Shown: positions 7,590 through 16,784, numbered from the stretch's first letter. The stretch is DNA of 23,472 bases from Alphaproteobacteria bacterium (GCA_016869775.1 VGDJ01000004.1:1-23472); one strand, 5' to 3'. Made by a program: numbers and translations. The notes: generated from the sequence alone by a model not told the origin.

Positions 7590-7625
7590 TATAAAAAAAA
7601 TATTAAATTAAAATTTAATTCAAAC

Positions 7626-8186
7626 ATGAATTTGCTGGTTGGTCTTGGAAATTGGGGTAGAGAATATGAAAATACCCGCCATAATTACGGATTTTTACTA
7701 ATTGATAATATTATTTCAACATACAAATTTGTCTATCAAGGTAAAAAATTTAATAGTGATTTTTATACTGGCCAAATCAATCAAAAAAAAGTTATTGCAA
7801 TTAAGCCTCAAACATACATGAACTTATCTGGGGAAGCGGTAATTGATATTATAAATTTCTATAAAATTTCATCAAAAAATTTAATTGTTTTTCACGATGA
7901 TTTGGATCTAATTTTTGGTAAAGTTAAATTTAAGATCGGCGGAGGAAATGGCGGTCACAATGGCTTAAAATCAATCGATGAAAAAATTGGTATCGAATAT
8001 GGAAGGCTTCGGCTTGGAATTGGAAGGCCTCAAGATACCAGATATGATATTTCTGATTATGTTTTGTCAAAATTTACAAGCGATGAACTTGGGTTTATTC
8101 AGGCTTTGAACTTAAAGATTTCTAACAACATTAACATATTGTTGGAAGGTGATCTTCAAAATTTTTTGAACAATATTTACAAATAA
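7626..8186 (+). CDS. pth: Peptidyl-tRNA hydrolase
   Basis: Pth releases tRNA from peptidyl-tRNA that drops off ribosomes and is normally essential. At 186 residues it has the usual length. Active-site positions can be read: Asn9 and His19 (TRHN), Asn66 (QTYMNLSG), Asp92 (FHDDLDL), and Asn112 (GGGNGGHNGLKSI). One oddity is GNWGREY where the family almost always has GNPG, that is Trp10 in place of Pro. The start is fixed by MNLLVGLGN, the normal N-terminus. No Shine-Dalgarno site is seen. It stands alone, divergent from the lipoprotein gene (36-base gap) and convergent with mscS. The common rplY neighbour is not present. Confidence 0.97.
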   Translation: MNLLVGLGNWGREYENTRHNYGFLLIDNIISTYKFVYQGKKFNSDFYTGQINQKKVIAIKPQTYMNLSGEAVIDIINFYKISSKNLIVFHDDLDLIFGKVKFKIGGGNGGHNGLKSIDEKIGIEYGRLRLGIGRPQDTRYDISDYVLSKFTSDELGFIQALNLKISNNINILLEGDLQNFLNNIYK

Positions 8187-8215
8187 AATCATAAAAATTG
8201 ATCGATAAAATTTTG

Positions 8216-9586
8216 CTAAAGATCGAATGTTAAGTCACGATTGTTTTTGATTGCATTTTGAAGCTTGTCTTTAGGATTTTTGGTATTTTCGATATTTTTT
8301 TTTGGTTTAACAATTTCTTCGATAATTTTTAATTCACGTTGTGGCAAAGGAATTTTTATATTGTTCTCTTTAAATTTATCAAAAATATTTACCATAACAT
8401 CGCTTTTGGCACCCATTCTGCCCTCGACAATATCATTAATCCAAAAATATAAAATCATTGTTATGTCATATTCGTTAAGATTACTAACATAGCATTCCGG
8501 TTCGGGATATTTTATGCATTTTTTGTGTTCAAGGGCGCATTGAAGCATTAATTCCTTGGCTTTTTTTAAATCGCTATCATACGCAACGCCAATTTTTATT
8601 TCGATGCGAGCCCGATTATTAGAGTATGTCCAATTTGTTACTTTGCCGATAATAAATTCTTCATTTGGAATCATAATTTCTTTGCCGTCCATAGCCTCAA
8701 CTAGGGTATATCTTCCACCAAAATGCTTAATTGTTCCATAAATGCTACCATTATCGAGTTCAATGATATCGCCAACTTCAACTGATTTTTCAAAAAGTAA
8801 AATTATGCCACTAATAAAATTCGAGGCAATTTTTTGTAATCCAAATCCAATTCCCACACCGATAGCGCCTCCAATCACAGCTAAAGCGGTTAGATCAACA
8901 CCAAAAGTTTTAAGAATTATTATAAAAACTACGCTGTAGATTATTATATCTATGAATTTGCTGATTATGCCCTTGGTGCTTGATTTGATGTTTTTGTTAT
9001 TTTCAAAATATGATTTGCTTTTACGACTTATTAAACCAGATAGCCAAAATACTGTTAATAAAACAATTATGGCCTTGATGATTAAATAAAGTGAAATTTT
9101 AATTTTACCAATTTTAAAATATAATTCATCGAGATAAGAAATTGTAGGTTCTAGGGCTCCAAAAATATGCAAAATTAAAGCTGGTACTAAAAAAACCCCC
9201 GAGGCATTTGTAATGAAGGTGCTGTTAGAAGTGATTCGAACCATGCGTAGAAATAAGAACAGTGCGATGAGTTTTATGGTGGTTGATATGACAATGGTTT
9301 CTTTATAAAACTGCTGATAAATAAAATATCCTAAAATTAAAAAAAATAATGAGATAACTGGGAAAAGTAGAGGTAAAAAATATTTTTTAAAAACATTATT
9401 AAACTCACGGGAATTGTTGGGGGAGTTAAGGATTTTTATGATTATGCTGTTGCGAATTGTGCTATAAAAAAAATAAGCAAAGACAAAGCACAAAATTATA
9501 GAGAGCGATTGCCAATAAAGGCTTGCGCTGGTCAATGTTTTGGTAATGCTCTCTAAAAATTTATCGATATTAAGTGAAAATTCCAT
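8216..9586 (-). CDS. MscS-family mechanosensitive channel
   Basis: This is an inner-membrane channel that probably opens under membrane tension to relieve osmotic stress. The 456-residue protein has about five to six hydrophobic segments in the first 280 residues. The pore helix region follows (about residues 235-265, VIGGAIGVGIGFGLQKIASN), with the Gly/Ala-rich packing face and LQ-ASN hinge typical of MscS. The beta domain follows: LLFEKSVEVGDIIE, YGTIKHFGGRYTLVEAMDG, and IMIPNEEFI-GKVTNWTYSN. The charged C-terminus of about 45 residues is probably disordered. It lies 11 bases after the icd stop on the same strand, so the two likely share a transcript, with no obvious metabolic link. Confidence 0.93.
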   Translation of the reverse strand: MEFSLNIDKFLESITKTLTSASLYWQSLSIILCFVFAYFFYSTIRNSIIIKILNSPNNSREFNNVFKKYFLPLLFPVISLFFLILGYFIYQQFYKETIVISTTIKLIALFLFLRMVRITSNSTFITNASGVFLVPALILHIFGALEPTISYLDELYFKIGKIKISLYLIIKAIIVLLTVFWLSGLISRKSKSYFENNKNIKSSTKGIISKFIDIIIYSVVFIIILKTFGVDLTALAVIGGAIGVGIGFGLQKIASNFISGIILLFEKSVEVGDIIELDNGSIYGTIKHFGGRYTLVEAMDGKEIMIPNEEFIIGKVTNWTYSNNRARIEIKIGVAYDSDLKKAKELMLQCALEHKKCIKYPEPECYVSNLNEYDITMILYFWINDIVEGRMGAKSDVMVNIFDKFKENNIKIPLPQRELKIIEEIVKPKKNIENTKNPKDKLQNAIKNNRDLTFDL

Positions 9587-9597
9587 GTTTGTTTAGA

Positions 9598-11121
9598 TTA
9601 TTCGCCTTGTCCAGAGGTAAAGGCAACTTTGTCGTTAAATAAATAAAGACCTTCATATTTTACAAAATCGATATCGTTTTGAGAATTTGAAGCTAAGTAG
9701 GTCATAAATTCAACAATATCAAAATTTGATATTGGGATGTTGGGATTAATGATTTCACTACTTGTTTTGCCACAGATACCCTTGCCAACAAACCTTAGAG
9801 AAGTAAGGTCGCCATTGTATTCTGGCATATTGTTTTTATCGATTAATGGGAATAGAAGAAGTCCTTTGGTGCTAATCATTTTGAGTTCAAATTTTTCACT
9901 TTCCAATGATTTTAAAATATTTAAAAGTTCATCAAAGCTTTTGTTCCAATCGATATATAAATCAAAGCCAATAAGTTTTTTATTGGTCGATTTTTGCTTT
10001 TGAGACTCTGAGATATTAAGTGTTGAATTGTTGTTGGTGATAATTTTAGTTTTATTGTCACTATTTTTATAATTAGCTATAGCAAGTTTTTCAGGTGATT
10101 TACCAAGATTTTTGATAACAAATTTGGTAAAGTCTTTTGTGCCAACTTTTCTAGAGCTGGTTTTTTCGTTAAAAATATCGTTAGTGTGAATACCATCTTC
10201 AATGGTTTTGTATAGCGCATTGCGAATGAGGTTAGCATAGTTACTTTCGTTGAGGTGATTTAGCATCATTACAGAAGCTTGAATCAGGCCAGTTGGGTTA
10301 GCAATATCTTGATTTGCTATATCTGGAGCTGATCCATGAATTGCTTCAAACATAGCAAATTTTGAGCCAATATTTGCTGAACCAGCTAAACCAACTGAAC
10401 CTGAAATTTCGGCCACAATATCGGAGATAATATCGCCGTATAAATTCATGGTAACAATTACGTCAAATATTTCTGGTTTAGAAGCGAGTCTGGCGCATCC
10501 AATATCAATTATGTAATGGTCAGTTTGGATTTGCGGATATTCTTTAGCAATTTCATCAAAAGTTTTATGAAATAAACCGTCGGTCATTTTCATGATATTG
10601 TCTTTTGAAAAACAAGTTACTTTTTTTCGCGAATTTGCCACCGCATATTCAAAAGCATATCGAATAATTTTTTCACAACCGTTTTTAGTAACCAATTTCA
10701 AACATTCATAGGTTTGTTCGGTTTGACGATATTCAATTCCAGCGTATAGATCTTCTTCATTCTCACGAATAATAACCACATCCATTTTAGGAAAGTTGCA
10801 AGTCACAAAGGGATAAAAAGATGATACGGGTCTAACATTGGCAAAAAGACCTAATTTTTTGCGAAGAGTTACGTTGAGGCTTTTATAGCCCCCGCCCTGA
10901 GGAGTTGTAATTGGTGCCTTGAGAATGGTTTTGGTTTCGTTTAGACTTTCCCATGCTGATGGCATAAGGCCAGAATTGAAACCTTTTTCATAAATTTTTT
11001 TACCTACCTCGATAGTATTGAATTTTAACTTAACGCCCGAGGCATTAAGGATTTCTAATGTACTATCCATAATCTCAGGACCAATGCCGTCTCCGAAGGC
11101 AACCGTGATTGTTTTTGTCAT
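9598..11121 (-). CDS. icd: Isocitrate dehydrogenase with C-terminal extra domain, probably NAD-dependent
   Basis: This is the TCA-cycle enzyme that oxidatively decarboxylates isocitrate to 2-oxoglutarate. At 507 residues it is about 100 longer than the E. coli type. The catalytic domain (about 1-340) shows FGDGIGPEI, YKSLNVTLRKKLGLFANVRP (Ser81, Asn83, Arg87, Arg97), RENEEDLYAGIEYRQ (Arg119, Tyr126), KDNIMK (Lys173), and NLYGDIISD (Asp230, Asp234). In the cofactor loop, HGSAPDIANQDIANP places Asp267, Ile268 and Ala274 where the NADP enzyme of E. coli has Lys344, Tyr345 and Val351. That substitution is known to mark NAD preference. Residues about 380-507 form the extra domain seen in Rickettsia and Thermus enzymes. 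It heads a pair with mscS and is divergent from the membrane glycosyltransferase genes. Confidence 0.96.
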   Translation of the reverse strand: MTKTITVAFGDGIGPEIMDSTLEILNASGVKLKFNTIEVGKKIYEKGFNSGLMPSAWESLNETKTILKAPITTPQGGGYKSLNVTLRKKLGLFANVRPVSSFYPFVTCNFPKMDVVIIRENEEDLYAGIEYRQTEQTYECLKLVTKNGCEKIIRYAFEYAVANSRKKVTCFSKDNIMKMTDGLFHKTFDEIAKEYPQIQTDHYIIDIGCARLASKPEIFDVIVTMNLYGDIISDIVAEISGSVGLAGSANIGSKFAMFEAIHGSAPDIANQDIANPTGLIQASVMMLNHLNESNYANLIRNALYKTIEDGIHTNDIFNEKTSSRKVGTKDFTKFVIKNLGKSPEKLAIANYKNSDNKTKIITNNNSTLNISESQKQKSTNKKLIGFDLYIDWNKSFDELLNILKSLESEKFELKMISTKGLLLFPLIDKNNMPEYNGDLTSLRFVGKGICGKTSSEIINPNIPISNFDIVEFMTYLASNSQNDIDFVKYEGLYLFNDKVAFTSGQGE

Positions 11122-11199
11122 TATAATTGAATGTTTAAAGTTAGAAAATAAGATGAGGCTTTTTTAGCTAATTTTGCTTAACAATCAATCTTAAATTTA

Positions 11200-13131
11200 A
11201 TGAAATTCAGGTTCGATTTATTGGAAATCAAAACTCTAATTGAAGAAAAAAGACTTATTTTTGGTTTAAAATTTGAAAAATTTTTACTCCAAAAATTTAA
11301 TAAGGCCTCAAGTTTTATTTGTTATTTTTTTAAATCACAAAGTTTCGCATTATTTGGATCTTTAGCAATTATTTTAATAAGTTTATATATACGCTCAAGC
11401 GTTGATATTGGTGTTGATTCTGGTATTGCTCTTGAAATTGCTCAAAAAATTTTAGAGGGTAAAAAATTTAATCATGATTTTATTGAATATAATTTTCCGC
11501 TGACTTTTATCTTATTATTTCCGCCAATATTAATTGCTAATTTCTTTAAAATAACCCCAATTATTATTGCCGATTACTACATTAATTTAATTGGGATTGG
11601 CGTGATATTTTGGTGCTATAAAATTTTAAAAAATTCTAAACAAATTCCCCAACAGCTTATTTTTAATTTATTAATTATAGCGCTTAGTTGTGGATTTTTT
11701 TTGCGCGTAAATACCTTAATTTTTAATGAATATTTAACTAAAACTTCATTTCTTTTAGCGGTTATTTATCCGTATTTTTGTTATCAAATTGTTGGAATTG
11801 AAAAACTAAATAATACTCAAAAAATCCTAGTCGGAATATTGATGGCAATAATTGTAAGCCTTAAACCAACAAATATAATCTTAATTGCTGGTTTTGAAAT
11901 ATATAGATTTTGGAAAACCAAAAAAATCACAACATTTTTTGTTTTGCATAATTATATTTTTGTAATTTTTTTGTTTTTGTATGGCTTGGTGTTGTGGGTT
12001 TTTTTTCATCATTTTTTAGAAAATTTTACATATTTTGTAAAAATTTATAACCATTACCGCTACAATTATAATAACCGAAATATTTTTTTTAAATATGTGT
12101 ATTTTAGAAATGAATTTGCGATGTATTTTGTATTGATATATTTCTACTTATTGGTTCTAAAAAAATCTGAATATTTTAAAAAAATTTTAATTTTATCAAT
12201 TTCGGCGCTAGTTTTATCTTTTTTTGAGAGTTTTTACTTAGATCAGCGGGTATCTTTTTATGCGCTTTATGTTTTTGTTGTTCTGATTGGGTTTTATGAG
12301 TTCACTCAGCAACAGCAAATTTCTATAACCAAAAATTGGTTTATCTTAATTTCGTTAGCAATTTTTTTATTTTTAACCGACGAATTTTTTGAAATCATTT
12401 CTGTATCATTAACATCAATATTTTTCTTAATAATATTATTTTTTTTATTAGTTTTTAAGAAAGATATTTTTAAAAAAAATTCTCAAAAAATTAAATATTT
12501 TACAGTTATTTTTGTCTGTTATGTAACTCTTGGTTTTATAAGTAAATTTGTTAAGACGGTTTTATTTTCAAATACTAAAAATAATCAAATAAGTTTTGTT
12601 TTAAAATCTCCCAATCAAATGAATCGTCAATTGATGTTGATTAAAAAAAACCATCTCCTAGAAAATCAAAATATTATAACATTAAATTTAGAGATTTCTG
12701 AATCATATCCTTTTCGAAATTACGCTCAAATCTCAAGTAACTCTATAGTTCTTCAATATGATGTAATTAAAGCGGTTTTAAGAGATCCATATTTTCATTC
12801 GATAGATAAAAGATTTTATGAAATTGCCAAAGAAGATTTATTGAAACAATTAAGGAATCCTAAAAATAAATTATTAATAAATTATTATAATTTTCAGTGC
12901 TCGATAACAATTTTAGAATATTTTTTACGTGACGCAGAAATAAACAAAATTTTCATTGAAAATTTTAAATATTTAACAAGCTCTAAAACTATTATTTCAT
13001 CGAATTCTTTTATGCCAAAATATACCAAAGAATATTTAAGTGATGCCGAATTTGAAATCGTAAAACAAATAGAAATTCCTAAAAACAGAACTAATTATAA
13101 AGATGAATTTGAAGCTTATATTAGAAAATAA
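11200..13131 (+). CDS. Multi-membrane-span GT39/PMT-like glycosyltransferase, first of a tandem pair
   Basis: The 643-residue integral membrane protein has about ten or more hydrophobic segments between residues 48 and 455 and a soluble C-terminal part of about 190 residues. After the first membrane helix comes IRSSVDIGVDSG (residues 64-75), with Asp69 and Asp73, then ALEIAQKILEGK and FIEYNFPL. This layout matches the first periplasmic loop of dolichyl-phosphate-mannose/ArnT-like transferases, where acidic residues bind the polyprenyl-phosphate sugar and its acceptor. The call is therefore a polyprenyl-phosphate-sugar transferase, with unknown sugar and acceptor. It is paralogous along its length to the next gene, though it has about 29 extra N-terminal residues. 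Its last 29 bases overlap that gene, whose frame is shifted by one. The GT2 gene on the opposite strand could make the lipid-linked donor. Confidence 0.72.
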   Translation: MKFRFDLLEIKTLIEEKRLIFGLKFEKFLLQKFNKASSFICYFFKSQSFALFGSLAIILISLYIRSSVDIGVDSGIALEIAQKILEGKKFNHDFIEYNFPLTFILLFPPILIANFFKITPIIIADYYINLIGIGVIFWCYKILKNSKQIPQQLIFNLLIIALSCGFFLRVNTLIFNEYLTKTSFLLAVIYPYFCYQIVGIEKLNNTQKILVGILMAIIVSLKPTNIILIAGFEIYRFWKTKKITTFFVLHNYIFVIFLFLYGLVLWVFFHHFLENFTYFVKIYNHYRYNYNNRNIFFKYVYFRNEFAMYFVLIYFYLLVLKKSEYFKKILILSISALVLSFFESFYLDQRVSFYALYVFVVLIGFYEFTQQQQISITKNWFILISLAIFLFLTDEFFEIISVSLTSIFFLIILFFLLVFKKDIFKKNSQKIKYFTVIFVCYVTLGFISKFVKTVLFSNTKNNQISFVLKSPNQMNRQLMLIKKNHLLENQNIITLNLEISESYPFRNYAQISSNSIVLQYDVIKAVLRDPYFHSIDKRFYEIAKEDLLKQLRNPKNKLLINYYNFQCSITILEYFLRDAEINKIFIENFKYLTSSKTIISSNSFMPKYTKEYLSDAEFEIVKQIEIPKNRTNYKDEFEAYIRK

Positions 13132-15148
13132 AATCAACCTTTTTTGTGAAAATAAATATTTTCTTACAATTGTCTGCACAGGAATTTTTGTTTTAAATAT
13201 TTTTATTAGATCCATTGCTGATATTGGTCCTGATACTTCTGTTTATCTTGATGTTGGAAAAAAATTGGCTCTCAAAAAGCAATATTACCGCGATATTTTT
13301 GAAATTAATTTTCCACTTTTAATGTGGTTCTATGCTTTACAATATAAAATATCACAAGCCCTCGATATTAGTCCTATAATAATTGCGGATTGGGTTGTTA
13401 ATATTTTGGCTATTTTGTCAATTTTTTGGTCAACAAAAATCCTTAAAAAAACTCAATATTATCAAGATAAAGTTTTCTTCAACTTACTAATAATTTCATT
13501 TTTTATTGGTTTTTTTTTGCGACCCTATGCTTTTTTGGTTTTTGAATTTGGAACCAAAACCAGTTATTTTTTAATTTTATTTTACCCATATCTAGCCCTC
13601 ACTCTTCAGAATTATTCATCGTTTACAAAAAAAGATTTGTTAATAAAAGGCATTATTATGGCTTTAATTGCTTCACTCAAGCCTCATTACATCTTATTAT
13701 TTTTGATTGTCGAAAGCTATTTGTGCTATAAAAATAGATCATTCGTGATGATGTTTGGTTTAGATAAATTAATAGCTGTAGCCCTTTATTTATTGTACAT
13801 ATTGGCAATTTTTAAATTTGCGCCAAAGTTTTTTAGTTACGTGGCTCCAATGTGGAGTAGTTATTTTAAGATTTACGCCAGCTTTAGAAGTTTCATCGAA
13901 AATCTTTACGGCAATTTTTCTTTTATGATTTTTCCTTATTTTTCGATATTTTTGATTTACGCGCGATTTAAAATGCAAGAAATTGATAAAAAATTGCTAT
14001 ACATTTTTATTGGCTCGAGTGCGGTTGCCTTATTCGAAAAAATTTTTACTAATGACCAATATTCTCTATTTTGTGCTATCAACACCCCTTTGTTGTTTAG
14101 AATTTTAATCATAATTTTTCGTCATAACTTTTTTAATTTTTCACAAAATTTATTTTTTTTAGGATTCTTACTTATAGTTCCTCTAGCTGAGAATGATTTT
14201 TTAAGGTTTTCGATATTTAGTATAAGCGGAGTTTTTAATGTATGGTGGGTAATGATTATTTATGGTATTGTAACGGTTTATAAAAAACTTGATAAAGTTC
14301 AAAAAAGAAAACTTTTTTCACGGCAAAAAATCATATTTTATATTTCAGCATATTTAGTTGCTCTATTTGCTACTCTTCTTTCGCCTTTTAAAGATTTATG
14401 GCTTTCAAATTTTATTTCCTTGGCATGTTATTTTACTTTTTTCTTTATTTTTGAAAAAAAGTTTCAGCCTAAAATTCAAAATCAAATGTCAAGATTTTCA
14501 ATTTTTATGATTATGGCATCAATCTTTGTTTCTATACATAATTATAGTGATAATTTTCGGAATATGATGGCGCAAGACGGATATAAAAATAATGCTCGCC
14601 AAATTAATGATTTTAAAGCCTTTTATCATAAAATTTATGCTCCAAAAACTAATGATCATGAACTTAATTTTTATGATATTCATCAATTGGCCCATCCTTT
14701 TGCAACATATTTTAAAAAAGATTCACCTGCGGTTATTTCGGTTTATAACGTTAATTCAAATCTCGCGCACAATCGAATGATGTTTGCCATAAATAATGAG
14801 CAATCCAATTTTGTTTTTGATTATATTTTGCGTGATTTAAAAAAGAATTTAACTAACAACAGCACAAAACTTATTTTTATCGATACAAAGCGAATTAATG
14901 ATATATCAACTAAAAAATGCATAATTGGATATCTGGAATATCTGTTTTTTGATAAAGAAATAAAATCTTATTTTCTTAAAAACTATCAGTTTGAAAACCG
15001 ATTAATAATCGTTCAAAAATATCAGCTTGATCCCGATTTTTACGATAAAATATTTAATAAATTAATTCATAAAAATGACAAATATCACCTCAACGGTGAA
15101 TTCAATAAAATAATTTCTGATATTGAGGTTTATGTTCGTAAAAATTAA
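13103..15148 (+). CDS. Multi-membrane-span GT39/PMT-like glycosyltransferase, second of a tandem pair
   Basis: The 681-residue paralogue of the preceding gene opens with a membrane helix and then IRSIADIGPDTS (residues 35-46; Asp40 and Asp44 match Asp69 and Asp73 of the first copy). Further shared blocks are DIFEINFPL, PIIIADWVVN, FFLRPYAF, GTKTSYFLILFYPYLAL and SLKPHYILL. A distinctive shared C-terminal region reads LEYLFFDKEIKSYFLKNY here and LEYFLRDAEINKIFIENF in copy one. Both proteins end in Glu-x-Tyr-(Val/Ile)-Arg-Lys. The function is presumably transfer of a sugar from an undecaprenyl-phosphate carrier in the periplasm. The ATG lies inside the end of copy one, with no Shine-Dalgarno site, so translation probably depends on coupling. 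Its own end overlaps lnt. Confidence 0.72.
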   Translation: MNLKLILENKINLFCENKYFLTIVCTGIFVLNIFIRSIADIGPDTSVYLDVGKKLALKKQYYRDIFEINFPLLMWFYALQYKISQALDISPIIIADWVVNILAILSIFWSTKILKKTQYYQDKVFFNLLIISFFIGFFLRPYAFLVFEFGTKTSYFLILFYPYLALTLQNYSSFTKKDLLIKGIIMALIASLKPHYILLFLIVESYLCYKNRSFVMMFGLDKLIAVALYLLYILAIFKFAPKFFSYVAPMWSSYFKIYASFRSFIENLYGNFSFMIFPYFSIFLIYARFKMQEIDKKLLYIFIGSSAVALFEKIFTNDQYSLFCAINTPLLFRILIIIFRHNFFNFSQNLFFLGFLLIVPLAENDFLRFSIFSISGVFNVWWVMIIYGIVTVYKKLDKVQKRKLFSRQKIIFYISAYLVALFATLLSPFKDLWLSNFISLACYFTFFFIFEKKFQPKIQNQMSRFSIFMIMASIFVSIHNYSDNFRNMMAQDGYKNNARQINDFKAFYHKIYAPKTNDHELNFYDIHQLAHPFATYFKKDSPAVISVYNVNSNLAHNRMMFAINNEQSNFVFDYILRDLKKNLTNNSTKLIFIDTKRINDISTKKCIIGYLEYLFFDKEIKSYFLKNYQFENRLIIVQKYQLDPDFYDKIFNKLIHKNDKYHLNGEFNKIISDIEVYVRKN

Positions 15149-16775
15149 AAATTTGATAATAAAATTAACTCATTCAAATCGTTCAAATAGCTTGAAAAAT
15201 TTTTTAGTTTTTTGTTTAGGAGCGCTTCTTGATCTTGCTTTTGCGCCATTCAATTGCTTTTTATTTGCAATCATTTCTTTGTCAGCTTTTTTTTTGATAA
15301 TCGATAAATTATCTGATTTAAAACAGGTTTTTATACGAAGTTTTTTTTATTGTTTTGGTTTTTTTGTTTGTGGAATTTATTGGATTTGCAATTCGCTATT
15401 AATTGATATTGCCAAATATGCTTGGCTAATTCCTTTTGCTATAACTTTGATTCCAGCTTTGATGGCATTTTATTTCGCCTTCATAATCTATTTATATAAA
15501 TTATTAATAATTCGTTTTTCGATAAGTTTTACTTATAAAAAAATTATTATTTTTAGTTTTGGTTTTTTAATTTTTGACATTGTCCGTTCTAATTTATTTA
15601 CCGGATTTTCTTGGAATTTGTTAGGTTACATTTGGCTCTTTAATCTAGAAATGGCGCAAAGCGCAAGCCTTGTTGGAGTTTATGGCTTAACATTATTTGC
15701 AAGTTTAATTTCATTAACGCCGTGCCTTTTTATATCATATAAAAAAAATTTACCTCAAAATTGGAAAAACTACTCTTTTGCATCTATTTTAATTGTAGTT
15801 TTTTTTGCTAATTATTTTTTTGGCCACACAAATATAAATCGCGAATACAAAAATAATTTACCGCAACTTGCTAAATTTCGACTAGTCCAAACGAACATCT
15901 TGCAAAAAGATAAATGGCTCGAAAAGGAAAAATATCAAAATCTTAAAACGCATATAGAATTAACCAAATCCAAATCTCTTGACAACATTGACGCGGTAAT
16001 TTGGTCAGAAACTTCAATCCCTTTTGTTATCGATCAAAATAATTTATCAATTTTACAATCCATAAATAACGCCATTCCGCCCCAAGGTTTTTTATTAAGC
16101 GGAGCAATTAGGGTTTCGCGCGACACCAATAAATATGGTTACAAAGTATGGAATAGCGCATTTGTATTTGAAAAAAACGCCATTAAGGCTTTTTATGATA
16201 AACAACATTTGGTGCCATTTGGTGAATATGTTCCTTTGCATCAATATTTTTCTTTTTTGTTTATTGACGATGTAGTCGATAAAATTACTGGCGGTGGAGT
16301 TGGATTTAGTTCGGGAGATGGAGAAAAATTAATAAATTTACCAAAATTTTCTTTTAATCCTTTGTTGTGTTATGAAATAATTTTTTCGCGAGAAATAATC
16401 GACAAAAATTCTACTATACCTGATTTGTTTATTAATTTGACTAATGATGCGTGGTTTGGGGTTTCGAGCGGTCCATACCAACATTTACAAATGGCAAGAA
16501 TGCGCGCGATTGAATATGCGAGGCCTCTAATTAGGGTAGCTCAGACCGGCATTAGCGCCAATATCAATCATTTTGGTGAGGTTGTGGATGAGATTGGGCT
16601 GAATGAAAGGGGCGTGATCGATGTCGATATTTACAAAAACCAAAAAGATTCTGTTTATGCTAAATATTCTCATATACCGTTGATTGCGGTGGCTTTGATG
16701 TTGATTTTGTTGGTTTTGCTTGATTTTCCGCAAGCTAAAAATCACATCAAAAAAACTCTGCGAAATAGAAAATAG
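15132..16775 (+). CDS. lnt: Apolipoprotein N-acyltransferase
   Basis: Lnt adds the third acyl chain to the N-terminal Cys of lipoproteins in the inner membrane, preparing them for outer-membrane sorting. Counting from the ATG (547 residues), the N-terminal half holds about seven hydrophobic segments and the second half is a nitrilase domain. The catalytic triad can be read: Glu293 (IWSETSIPF), Lys357 (YDKQHLVPFGEYVP), and Cys413 (PLLCYEIIF). It also has LTNDAWFG and QHLQMARMRAIE. I chose ATG 15132 over the in-frame TTG at 15123. It is the stronger start codon and GAGG sits 3 bases before it, though that spacing is short. The gene overlaps the preceding glycosyltransferase by 17 bases, so coupling is likely. 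Lipoprotein substrates encoded nearby include RlpA and the Cys-rich protein. Confidence 0.96.
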   Translation: MFVKIKNLIIKLTHSNRSNSLKNFLVFCLGALLDLAFAPFNCFLFAIISLSAFFLIIDKLSDLKQVFIRSFFYCFGFFVCGIYWICNSLLIDIAKYAWLIPFAITLIPALMAFYFAFIIYLYKLLIIRFSISFTYKKIIIFSFGFLIFDIVRSNLFTGFSWNLLGYIWLFNLEMAQSASLVGVYGLTLFASLISLTPCLFISYKKNLPQNWKNYSFASILIVVFFANYFFGHTNINREYKNNLPQLAKFRLVQTNILQKDKWLEKEKYQNLKTHIELTKSKSLDNIDAVIWSETSIPFVIDQNNLSILQSINNAIPPQGFLLSGAIRVSRDTNKYGYKVWNSAFVFEKNAIKAFYDKQHLVPFGEYVPLHQYFSFLFIDDVVDKITGGGVGFSSGDGEKLINLPKFSFNPLLCYEIIFSREIIDKNSTIPDLFINLTNDAWFGVSSGPYQHLQMARMRAIEYARPLIRVAQTGISANINHFGEVVDEIGLNERGVIDVDIYKNQKDSVYAKYSHIPLIAVALMLILLVLLDFPQAKNHIKKTLRNRK

Positions 16776-16784
16776 TTGGCAAAA

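Noticed and set aside
8194..8214. Hairpin AAAATT with AATTTT between convergent pth and mscS as a terminator
   Set aside because: The six-pair A/T-only stem with a 9-base loop is too weak and too expected in this composition.
15123..15131. TTG start for lnt
   Set aside because: The in-frame ATG at 15132 is preceded by GAGG and gives a normal N-terminus; nothing supports the TTG.
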